Shown: positions 53,001-62,500 of the stretch, piece by piece
Layout: each line of letters opens with the position of its first letter
Position numbering within the stretch: the stretch's first letter is position 1
Assembly: GCA_947471745.1 (NCBI GenBank)
Contig: CANJKZ010000777.1
Location: 2,170,501 to 2,234,500, forward strand
Source: Closterium sp. Naga37s-1
Lineage: Eukaryota > Streptophyta > Zygnematophyceae > Desmidiales > Closteriaceae
DNA: 64,000 nucleotides
Direction of reading: 5' to 3'
Notes under the pieces: model-generated
The model's database searches: none
What the model was told of the DNA's origin: nothing
The model's input: only the letters and a program-made list of their open reading frames with translations
Program-made: the position numbers and the translations under genes

Positions 53001-54126
53001 GTCAAGGAGAAGTAGCCTACATCCTGGAGAACGTCGACCTGGCCGAAGATAAGCGAGAGCCGGTGAAGAGAGCCTTTGAGGAGATAAGCGGGGTAGTGGG
53101 TAGAGGAGTGCCAGCCGACGCAGCGCAGCTGGGGTCGCGAGCCCATCGGCCGAGACGGTACTGGCAGAATGTGATGTCTACCGCCGCATTACGACACTCA
53201 CTGGCGCTGATGCAGTGGCCAGAGCCCCGTTTAGTGAGTGACATTCTGGAGCCTAACCGGTTGCCAGCGCCGGTGACGTGCGCAGACCACCCGTCACAGT
53301 ACTATTGTAACGAGCCGGAGAAGCCGCGGCAAGCGCTGCCGACCTTGGTGTCTTACGCGGAAGCCCGCGGATTCATCATGGAGGGAGATCTGCCGGGCCC
53401 ATGGATGGTCTACGACGTGCGGAAAGGAGCTTGGGAGCAGCCGACGGCGAATGAAAGAGAAGCAGCAATGGGGCACCTATGGGGAGCTACGGCGCATCCA
53501 GAGGTGACCGAGGAACAGCGGCGAGCCGCCTTGGGTCGAGCCATGGACGCGAACGCGATGACATGGCTTCTGGACACGATGCAGATGCACTTAAAGGCGA
53601 AGGAGCTGCAGCGGGATATTGCGTGTGGGGAACGCTACCGCGACCTAGAGACCGTGGAGTGGCAGAAGAAGTCCTTGGCGCGGATCGAAGAACGGTATGA
53701 CCTGAAAATCGACGAGGGGTGGGCGGCGTACATGGCCATGGAAGCGCTAGAAGGAGTGGTTGAAGGAGATGGGGAGGCAGGAGCGGACTCACCCAAGAAG
53801 CGGGAACGGGGGCCCGAGGAGGAGTGGATAATAATAGGAGAACGGATCACTGAACTAACGTGGCGCGAGCAAGAGGGCGGACCGTGGAGGACGCGGCAAG
53901 ACAGGCAGGAGACTAAAAGTTCCAGCGGCAGTCGGCAGGAGCCAGCAGACAACCGCGGAGGGGGCAAGTAAAGAAGGCACAGGAACAAGGGGAGGAGTAG
54001 CAGAGAACTACAGACATCACTTAGGCTCAGAGGAGGGCACCACTCAGAAAGACTGTGCTGCAGGGCCCACTAGAGGCAAAGGAGTAGAAACAAGACTTGG
54101 CAGAGTAGAGTTGCAAGATTCCGACA
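50048..54126 (+). mobile_element. Gag-protease-DNMT retroelement nested in Copia gag
   Basis: This 4,079-bp segment interrupts the Copia gag. It begins TGTCACGATT and ends GATTCCGACA, with a 4-bp target duplication GGGC (50044-50047 and 54127-54130). It codes for one long frame with Gag, protease and cytosine methyltransferase, and no reverse transcriptase or integrase. I found no LTR pair inside its borders although the TGTC/GACA termini look LTR-like. It may be a non-autonomous derivative moved in trans or a piece of a larger element. The coding part looks nearly whole. Confidence 0.8.
50561..53971 (+). CDS. Gag-protease-DNMT3-like polyprotein of the nested element
   Basis: One open frame of 1,136 codons; the first in-frame ATG is at 50741 and the frame ends in TAA. 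Parts in order: a Ty3-like Gag region (residues about 120-310), two CCHC knuckles CHTCGEHGHLRREC and CEQCGKRGHRKENC (about 335-370), a coiled coil, a retropepsin (about 480-650) with IIDTGAHHVLIG and VLVGMELLY, then a C5 cytosine methyltransferase (about 690-1005) in canonical, non-permuted motif order. Motifs: I ELYGGIGTGLATALRAG, II HVERDP, III HDVRAIS, IV AGWECQGYSRAG, VI YILENVD, VIII GSRAHRPRRYW, X ANEREAAMG plus DANAMTWLL. The motif spacing resembles DNMT3-class enzymes rather than the permuted plant DRMs. Retrotransposons with captured methyltransferases are known from dinoflagellates and charophyte algae. Treated as a retroelement fossil whose coding frame looks nearly whole. Confidence 0.9.
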   Translation: MAKRIHLSTGLHTNKRVWWEIAWNERELSSRTREILLDARWTEKIRERWKNQEAATPQTGMPGMPPRKERIETRWRPTESLVQEPRQRRALIHSGIAGAPGDSQEGPSTGGVRWKATNLPKVEVAERYTGIPGVGPSLKNCLMQLETVQYCWERDGYDPAEFFRKMVGTLAGEAETFYRLTRDDVLDELAEGEIANPTARFLQLLRKEFAGQTKACVEEFRDFRRKKEESLLAYYCRLRELAEDLESTDERLLVRKFVRGLDEELKGVVRSTVYSIGADVTLKEVYLLTKKTEQAQRLLDLEDSDGRSRAKTSWAAAAVPEPTSGGSGRGDPRLCHTCGEHGHLRRECPSAPTCEQCGKRGHRKENCYSRPKDSLGATREELQAEVKRLQQRLEQLPNQQEVKARAMLAYEEIDEAEEEEEEDYIREYAAMAYPRARDDIRLRPRVSQSQSSEVTSGPRPRGSSVEGERPSEMRRQPNERLVCQASVLIAEKGSLTVGGLPVKQAIIDTGAHHVLIGKGLANQLKLDVSRRTIERGILLMTAVGGEPKWMPKTKRPVEVVLLPGTEKKCCIRLQCGVSESEDYDVLVGMELLYRVGATICTWQEKVLFRVQYWDPESTAGTLPVRFVRQEPREAYQARRKDLTEELDDWPWERYDAESERRIERRLLGQSPPDLTERVSRVQALDVPICILELYGGIGTGLATALRAGCTVKKWIHVERDPAVRKMACHHAELLRDEYPDQMWEDALPYETEPVVHDVRAISEHVLENWGQIDLVIAGWECQGYSRAGEGLGMEDARGASLRDLRRVLEMIQQRQGEVAYILENVDLAEDKREPVKRAFEEISGVVGRGVPADAAQLGSRAHRPRRYWQNVMSTAALRHSLALMQWPEPRLVSDILEPNRLPAPVTCADHPSQYYCNEPEKPRQALPTLVSYAEARGFIMEGDLPGPWMVYDVRKGAWEQPTANEREAAMGHLWGATAHPEVTEEQRRAALGRAMDANAMTWLLDTMQMHLKAKELQRDIACGERYRDLETVEWQKKSLARIEERYDLKIDEGWAAYMAMEALEGVVEGDGEAGADSPKKRERGPEEEWIIIGERITELTWREQEGGPWRTRQDRQETKSSSGSRQEPADNRGGGK

Positions 54127-57100
54127 GGGCCGTCCGATTAAGTTTGACGTTTGGCTCGATGACCTGCACCTGTTCCTCCAGATCACTGCCAAGGACGATG
54201 TTTCCCTGTTTGACCACACGTCTGGCGCCGCTCCCGCACCTGCTGCTACTGCTGACAGTACGGCTCGCTTACAGTGGCAGACCCGTGACGCTCATGCTCG
54301 CCTAGCCGTTCGCAGCCAACTGCCGTTAGATGAGCGCGAGCATTTTGGCCAGCTTAAGACCGCTAAGGAGCTGTACGATGCTGTAGTTGCACGCTACTTC
54401 TCCCCTGCCACTGCTGCGATAGGCCGTCTCTCGCTGCCCTATCTCTTCCCCGATCCGTCTGCCTTTGCCACTGTAGCTGACCTCATCACTCACCTCCGTA
54501 CTAGTGATCTCCGCTACCGTGCCGCGCTTCCCCCCGATTTCCTCGCCAAGAACCCTCCCCCGATGTACCTCACACTCTACCACCTAGTCACTCGCCTCCC
54601 TGACTCTCTTCGCGCTGTCAGGGACCACTTTCTCGCCCTCTCCCCCACCGACCTCACTGTCGACCTGCTCGAGAAGGAACTCCTTGCAGCTGAGACTAGT
54701 ATTGTAGCTGTAGGTGCCACTCGTGGCGACCCTTGCACTCCCTTCTTTGAGGGATGTTCCCCCTCCCCCCTTCTCCCCGCCATTGCATCTGCTGCTGCTG
54801 TCGACTACCTCGGTGCTGAGGGGGTCGGGGCTGCTTCTGCTCTCAGTGGAAGGCGCATGGGCGGCAGGGGCAAGGGGGGCAAGGGTGGCGGAGGTGGCGG
54901 CGGGGGCGGCGGTGGTGGAGGGGGTGGAGGGGGCGGGGGTGGTGGTGGTGGTGGGAGTGGTGCTGGGGGTCGGGGGGTCAGTGGCGGAGCCGGGGGTGGT
55001 GGCGGCGGCGGTGGGGGTGGCGGGGGTGGTGGTGGCAGTGGTGGCGGCAGTGGAGCTGGTGGCGGGCGCGGTGGAGCGGTGCAGCGTGGGGGGTTCGGCG
55101 GTGGCCAGAGGCAGCAGCAGCAGCGTCCCAGCGAGACCCCGTCGCTCCAGCAGCTCCGTGAGTGGTACTCTCAGCGTGGGGGCTCTGGGGGTGGAGGTAC
55201 CTGCCCGTATGTCATCCGCACAGGTGACCGCACTGGCCAGACCTGTGGGAGGTTTCACACGGCGCAGCGCTGCTTCTTTCGTCTCGACGACGCCTGGCGC
55301 GAGCAGTTCCCTGACGCCTTTGAGCTGCCCCGCTGGGCTGATCTGCTTAAAAAGAACATTGATATCTTTGCTCTTGATTTTGATGCTATCCTTGGTGCTA
55401 TGTATGCATTGACTATTAGTGTTGAGGGTGACTGTTACCTGCGTGTACCGCCCGACCCGGGTATTGGGACTAGTGAGGCTGCCGCTCTAGGTGCTAGTGC
55501 GTCTGCTGCCCTAGGTCCTGGTGAGGCTACTACTCTAGGTGCTAGTGAGTCTGCTGCTCCAGGTGCTCGTGCGTCTGCGCCTGCTGGTACTGCGTCTACT
55601 GAGGCACTACCCACCTTCACACTGGGCTCGGGTGCTTCCCGCTGCTTCTTTCGTGACCGCACTGTCCTTGAGTAGCTAGCTCAACCTGTTGCTGTCTCCC
55701 TCGCTGACCCCTCTAGGGGCCCGGTCCTTGCGATCTCCTCCACTGTCCTCCCTTGTCCGGCGGTTCCGGCCGGCACCCTGTCGGGTCTTTACCTCCCCTC
55801 GTTCTCTACGAACTTGGTGGCGGGCTCTGCACTCCAGGACGGGGGTGTTCACAAGTTCACCCCTGCCTATGAGCGTGTGACCCACTGTACGTGTGCTCGG
55901 ACGGGTCGCCACTTGGCTACCTTCACTCGGCAGCCGGGGTCGGACCTGTACACACTGACCACTGAGTCCCCTCAGGTAGCTGCGTCTACGTCTGCGTCAG
56001 GTCACCTGTCGGCCCCCTGCTCGTGTCGCACCCTGTCGCACCAGACCGTCCTCTGGCACCACCGCCTTGGTCACCCGTCAGTGCAGCGCCTTCGTGGCAT
56101 GCACTCCCGGTACCTTGTCTCTGGTCTTCCCAGGGTTCTCCCTCCCCTCCCACCCTCGCCTGCTCCTCCCTGTCTTCCCTGTGTCGAGGGGCGGCAGAGC
56201 GCCACTCCTCACTCCTCCTCGTTCCCTCCCACAGAGGCTCCCCTGCATACTCTCCACCTGGACGTGTGGGGCCCGGCCCGCGTCCGTGGACAGGGCCACG
56301 AGCGGCACTTCCTGCTGGTCGTCGACGACTACACGCGCTACACCACGGTCTTCCCCTTGCGCACCAAGGGTGAGGTCCCTGATGTTTTGATCCCTTGGAT
56401 TCGCGCTGCTCGTCTCCAGCTCCGCGAGCGGTTCCAGTCGGACTTTCCCGTCCTGCGTCTGCACTCTGACAGGGGTGGTGAGTTTTCCTCCGACCTCTTG
56501 GCAGCCTACTGTGCGGAGCACGGCATCCGCCAGACGTTCACGCTTCCGGCCTCTCCACAGCAGAATGGGGTTGCTGAGCGCCACATTGGCTTAGTCATGG
56601 AGGTCGCTCGTACCTCCATGATCCATGCGGCTGCCCCCCATTTCCTGTGGCCGTTCGCAGTGCAGTACGCTGCGCATCAGCTCAACCTCTGGCCCCGTGT
56701 CTCTGCTCCGGAGACCTCGCCCACACTGCGTTGGACGGGGGAGGTTGGCGATGCGTCGGTGTTCCGGGTCTGGAGATGTCGAGCCTTTGTCCGCGATACG
56801 TCCGCGGACAAGCTCTCCTCCCGTGCCGTTCCCTGTGTCTTCCTTGGCTTTGTCCCTGACGCGCCTGGCTGGCAGTTTTACCACCCCACCTCGCGCCGTG
56901 TCTTCCCCTCTCAGGACGTCACTTTTGACGAGTCGGTACCCTTTTACCGTCTGTTCCCCTACCGCACTGTGCCGCTTCCCCCCCCGCCGCTCTTCCTCAC
57001 CCCAGGTGTCCCTTCGGTAGACCCCCTCCCTCCCGAGGGTCCTGCTCCCTCAGGTGTTTCTCAGGTAGACCCGGTCGAGCCTGTCGTGGTAGCTGTCGAC

Positions 57101-58860
57101 TCTGGTCCTGCGAGGGGTACTGAGCCTGGGGGTGCTGCAACTGGGGGTGCTGAGCCTCGAAGTGCTGCGGCTGGGGGTGCTGAGCCTGGGGGTGCTGAGA
57201 CTGGGGGTGCTGAGCCTGGGGGTGCTGAGACTTGGAGTGCTGGGCCTGGGGGTGCTGCGACTAGGGGTGCTGAGCCTGGGGGTGCTGAGACTGGGGGTGC
57301 TGAGCCTGGGGGAGCTGAGGCTGGGGGTTCTGCGACTGACCGTACTGCGCCTGGTGGCGCTCCCTCTTCATAGCAGTTGCGGGAGTGGTACTCCCAGAGT
57401 TGCAGCCTCCGGCGTGGGGCTACTGGAGCTGGGGGTTCAGGGTTCCCCAACCTGGGGCGAACATCGTCAGTGGCATGTGGACTTTAAGGGTGAAGCGGCC
57501 GCCAGGGTCTCCGCCTGTCTTCAAGGCTCGTTACGTTGCTCGAGGCTTCAGTCAGCGAGAGGGAGTAGACTTCTTCCAGACCTTCTCCCCCACCCCGAAG
57601 ATGACCACTCTTCGGGTGCTACTGCACGTTGCCGCTCAGCGTGACTACGAGCTTCACTCTCTTGACTTCAGCACTGCTTTCTTACAGGGCAACCTACACG
57701 AGGCGATCTGGCTGCGCCGCCCTCCTGGCTTCACTGGGTCGTTCCCTCCTGGTACCCAGTGGAGCCTCCGGCGGCCGGTCTACAGTCTCCGCCAGACGCC
57801 ACGTGAGTGGCACGACACACTGAGGACTACACTTGCGGCTCTTGGGTTCGCGCCTTCTATTGCCGACCCGTTGCTGTTTCTGCGCACCGACACTTCGCTG
57901 CCGCCGTTCTACATCCTCGTGTACGTCGACGACTGGGTCTTTGCCACTGCTGACACTGAGGCTCTCGCCCTGGTGAAGTCGGAGTTGCAGAAGAGACACA
58001 TGTGCACAGACCTAGGTGAACTGCGCAGCTACCTTGGCTTGCAGATCACCCGGGACAGAGCACGCCGCACCATCACACTGACTCAGTCACACATGGTGCA
58101 GCAGGTCCTTCAGCGCTTCGGCTTCACCTGATCCTCGGCACAGGCCACTCCTCTGGCTACTCGTCACTCGCTCTCAGCTCTGCCTTCGGATGAGTGCGTA
58201 GAGCAGAATGGTTCTTACCCAGAGCTAGTTGGCTGCCTCATGTACCTGATGACTTGCACTCGTCCTGACCTCGCGTACCCTCTTGGCCTTCTGGCTTGCT
58301 ACGTGTCTCCTGGTCGGCACCGAAAGGTGCACATGGATGCTGCTAAGAGGGTACTGCGTTACTTGTGCAGTACATCAGGCATGGGGCTCGTGCTTGGAGG
58401 GAGGAGCTCAGTTGTTCTCACTGGGCACTCAGACGCTTCTTGGGTTGACGACCAGGCTACTCAGCGGTCGTCACAGGGTTACACCTTCAGCCTTGGCTCT
58501 GTTTCAGTTTCTTGGCGTTCTACACGCTCGTCTTCAGTTCTCAGCTCCAGTTGTGAGGCTGAGATCTACGCCACAGCCATGGCTGCACAGGAGTTACGCT
58601 GGCTCACCTACCTGCTGACCGACTTGGGAGAGCGGCCTCGTTCTCCTCCAGTGTTGTACGTCGACAACAAAGCTGCCATTGCCTTGTGTGAGGAGCACAG
58701 ACTGGAGCACAGAACGAAGCACATCGCTCTACGTTACTTCTTGGCTTGAGAGTTGCAGCAGCGTGGCCAGCTTCGTCTTGCTTTCGTGGCCACTCGGGCC
58801 AACACTGCTGATATATTCACCAAGGCACTTCAGTCTGGCGATCATCAGCGTTTTTGCACT
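54127..58860 (+). other. Copia gag (3' part) and pol region
   Basis: Gag with YHLVTRLPDSLRAVRDHF, a Gly-rich tract (about 54880-55080), protease around SGASRCFF, GAG-pre-integrase HHRLGHPSVQRL, integrase core HLDVWGPARV, VDDYTRYTTVF and HSDRGGEFSSDLLA, a repeat-rich linker (about 57120-57360), reverse transcriptase with DFSTAFLQGNLHEAIW and ILVYVDDWVF, and RNase H with HSDASWVDDQ and SSCEAEIYA. This is a typical Copia layout. It is broken at around half a dozen points and is regarded as a fossil. Confidence 0.92.
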
Positions 58861-59131
58861 ATGCTAGGGCTTGTGCCCACCTTTCTTCACTTGCTGTAGG
58901 CTTTGCTTGTACTGTGATGTATATATATATATATACCTGCATGCTTGCTTTGCTAGTTAGAGATCACTGTGATGTTTGTGTTGCATATATGCCTCTGCAT
59001 GTGAATTGGCCTTGTGGCCCTTTGCTTGTGCTCAGTGAGTGTGGTGACATTGTGATCCACCCTGAGCTTGCTTTGTCTTTCTTGACTGGTCTTGTGACCC
59101 CCTGTTCTCCCCCACTTTGCCTATGGGGATG

Positions 59132-59260
59132 TGTCAAATGTAATATCTGCTACAGTTGGTTTAGGCTGTAGTGGGGTAGTTCCTATGGGGTACAGGAAGT
59201 TTAGGTTTTACCATTTGTACCCAACTCTTTCCTAGTTCATTCACTTCTCTCATTCTGACA
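59132..59260 (+). repeat. 3' LTR of the Copia element
   Basis: 129 bp, about 97% identical to the 5' LTR, followed by the target duplication CCATG at 59261-59265. Confidence 0.95.
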
Positions 59261-59265
59261 CCATG

Positions 59266-59556
59266 TACTCGGTACATTCCCTTATTAACAAAATTACATT
59301 GCTACAGTAGCCACGACTATTGCCATTCTAGACAGTTACCATGTTGCATCTCGCAAATGCCTTGTGCGGTTACTGGTCAGTCAAGGGTCACGACCATTGA
59401 CTGTCTTCGACTGTTGACCTTCGGGTGACCCTCGACCTTCCGCGTGCTCTATATGAGCTATTGCGGTACTGATTCAGGCGTTTACTTCATTATGAAGTGA
59501 CGCGACAGTGGGGAGCCTTCGGGAATGCTTAAGATAACCTTTCGGTTATTCCAACA
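59266..59556 (-). repeat. Partial 3' LTR of the second Copia element
   Basis: At least 291 bp, starting on the - strand with TGTTGGAAT next to the purine tract, with a TATA-like CATATAGAG near the middle. The other end is not resolved because of the nested insertion. Confidence 0.7.
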
Positions 59557-62500
59557 CTCTCCTTCATTCCTCAAGGTGAGCCACATGGGACTTGTTGGTG
59601 ATCTCGCAGAGGTTGGCGCAGTGCTGAAACTGTTGACATGGTAGTTTCTTTGTCAGAAAGTCGGCTGCCATATGACCAGTTGGGCAAACGTGAGCTTGAC
59701 CTTGCCTTTGTCAATTTCGTCCTTGACGAAAAAGTAGCGAAGGGCGATGTGTTTCGTGCGGTTCACGAAGCCGGGCTTGTTCGCGATCTTGATCGCGCTC
59801 TGATTGTCGCAGAGTAACGTGAACTGCCCGTTCATCGTCACTTTTGCTTCATGTAGGAGCTCCATTAGATAAAGTCCTTCGCGAACAGCTGCGCTGGCGG
59901 CGATGAACTCTGCTTCGACTGACGAAAGAGCGATGAGTTCTTGTTCTGAGAGTTACACGAGATAAGTCCAGCAGGTTGGAGTTGAAAAATGAATCATGTG
60001 CGGGAGCGTCTGTTGTTAATGTCTCCCGCGTGGTCTGCGTCTACGTAGCCATGCAGCTGCAGGGTGGCCGTTAAGTTAGCTTCGTAGGTGAGGCCGACGT
60101 CGGGAGTAGAGACGAAGTATTTAAGTGCTCAGCGTAGATCTAGTAAATTCTTCCCTTCAGGTTGCTTCATGTACTGAGCGAGCTGGCTTACGACGTAGGA
60201 GAGATAGGGCCGGCATGTGACGGCGACGAACAGGAGGCATCCCAGTTGCTGCTGATAGAGCCGATGATTTTCGAGCGAGAGATGCGTGGTGTCCGGTTCG
60301 TGGTTAGGAGGAGGAGTGCAAAAAGGGGTGGTGAGGTTGATGGGTGCGATGGCGAATTTCTTCGCGAGTGTTTCGGCGTATTTTGCGGCGGAGAGGTGGA
60401 TGGAGGTGGCGGACTGGGTGATGTTGAGACCCAGGAACTGTGTGACGTCGTGATTGATTGTAACCTCAAGCTTTTTCTTGATGTCCGCTTCGAACTGGTC
60501 CAGGGGCTCCGTGTCGTCGCTGATGTAGAGTAGGTCCTTGACGTAGGCGACGAGGAGGATGAATTTGCCGCGTGACTCCTTCTGGTACATTCCGAAGTCG
60601 TGGGGCAGCTGTTTGAAGCCGAGCTCCGTGAGCACGGTATGCAGATACTGCTGCCACAGGCGAGGTGCTTGCTTGATCCCATAGAGGGATTTCTGAAGGA
60701 GGCAGACGACGCCATCGTTTTCCTCGAAGGCATGCGGCTGCTCGCCGAAGATGATGGCGTCGACCGGAGCGTACAAGAATGCACTGCCGACGTTGATCTG
60801 ACAGAGTGGGCGCTGTTTGACGGCTGCGATGCAGATGAGGATGTGCACTGAGGTGTGCCGCCCGACAGGCGCAGAGGTGAGGTCGAAGTCCACCATGTGA
60901 GTTTGCTCGATGCCGCGCACCACCCGTCGATGGACCCATCCGCCAGTGTTTTAATGCGGAAGACCCATTTTCCGCTGATGATTTTTCTCCTCTTCGCATA
61001 TGTTCGGGGAACCAGCTTCCATGTTCCGCGGTTCTTGAGCGCCGCGACCTCTTTAGCCATGGCTGCCTTCCATTTCTTACTGTTGGGGCCAGAAAGAGCT
61101 TGGCGAACGGTGGTGGGCTCCTTGAGAGAGTCGTGGCGAACGGCGACTGCGAGTCCAAGGATGCGGAGATCAGTTTCGCTGGTCTTTTCGTAGTGCAGGC
61201 GATCGTAGTCGTGGAAGCTGGTCACTTCGACTACGTCGTCGTTGCTGTCGTTGCCGAGGCGGAGGGAGTCTTGCGAGGTGTTTGGTGGTGGTAACTCGGC
61301 ATCCGGGGATTGGCGGGCATCGCTGTTGAAGTTGTGAGCTTCGCGAGTTGTATCGTTGAGGTCGAAGTGGTGTACAGGTATGAAGGTTGGAGTCTGGAGT
61401 GGGCTTGTGAGGGGAATATTTGGCGCGCTGTCAAATTGGGTGACGTCTGCTGCATCAGTGTCCTCTGCCAGGTCAGGTTCATCATGTGAAGTTGCGAAGC
61501 TGCGGTGTCCCTCAAAAACCCTTTTTGGTGCCCTGTCAGCTTTGTGGTGTTCGTTGAACAGTGGTAGAGTCAGCTTCTCGTAGAAGATGCAGTCACGTGA
61601 TTTCGTCACTTTGTGTGTCGCGTAGTCCAGCACGATCCACGCCTTGTATTCTTTTTCGATTCCGAGGTGGGTGCCCCAACGTGCCCGGTCAACGAATTTT
61701 CCTGCCCTTGCTATGTGTGGCCTGTACTGTACCATGCAGCCAAACACCCAAAGGAGACGCGTGTCCACTTTTCTGCCCGTCCAAGCCCTGTAGGGGGAGT
61801 TGTCGTTCTCGAGGCTTCGGGACAACAGGACGTTGTGCAGCCGAACAACATGGTTCATCGCAAATGGCCAGTACTTGGTGGGCACGGCCGACTGCTTCAT
61901 GAGAGCCCTCATTATTGTGGCGAGGCTCCTGTTTGTCCGTTCTGCGACTCTTGCTGTTCATGAGCGTAGGGCAGGGACACCAGGTGCTCAATCCCCTTCT
62001 GCTTGAAGAACTCCAAACCCCCGTCTGTCTGGTAGGTTTTCAGCTTCAGTCCGGACTGTCGTTCGGCCCGTTTCATCCAGGCCACGAAGCACTCGAAGGC
62101 AAGGGAGCGGCAGTCCGTGTTGATGGCCCAGACATAGCGCATAGATGCCTCGATGAAGGTAAGGGTGTAAGATTCGCCGTCGAGCCCTGTCTGACTCAGA
62201 ACCATGAAGTCGCTATAGACTTTGTCGAGTGGCTTGTAGCGTTTGTAGCCGGGAGGTAAGTCTGGGAAGGGTTTGTGAGTGAGTGATGCAGTCGGGCACA
62301 CACTGCAAGGTGGGTCATCGGATTCTACTGTGAGAGATCCTCCTCGAGGGAGAAGCAGGGCGTCGTCGTCGAAGACGCCTGCCTTGAGAGAGTTTTTTAG
62401 CATGGTGTGTGAGGGGTGGCCGAGCCGCTGTTGCCAGGTTTCTGGTTCCGCACGGTAACCGACAGTCTTCTGATAGTATTTTTGTCTGTCCGCTGCGTCG

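Larger units (their letters stand above)
49275..59260 (+). mobile_element. Ty1/Copia LTR retrotransposon fossil (with nested insertion)
   Basis: 129-bp LTRs at both ends (49275-49403 and 59132-59260) with TGTCA/TGACA-type termini and about 97% identity, suggesting a fairly young insertion. The 5-bp target duplication CCATG at 49270-49274 and 59261-59265 is intact. A Met-type primer-binding site starts at 49404 (TGGTATTGCGAG), and a purine tract precedes the 3' LTR. Order of parts: leader (GC-rich, 49418 to about 49900), gag, nested 4.1-kb insertion (50048-54126), rest of gag with a Gly-rich tract, protease, GAG-pre-integrase, integrase, a GGAEPGGAE-type repeat linker, reverse transcriptase and RNase H, the Copia order. 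Besides the nested insertion the coding region has around half a dozen breaks, so the element is defective. Confidence 0.95.
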
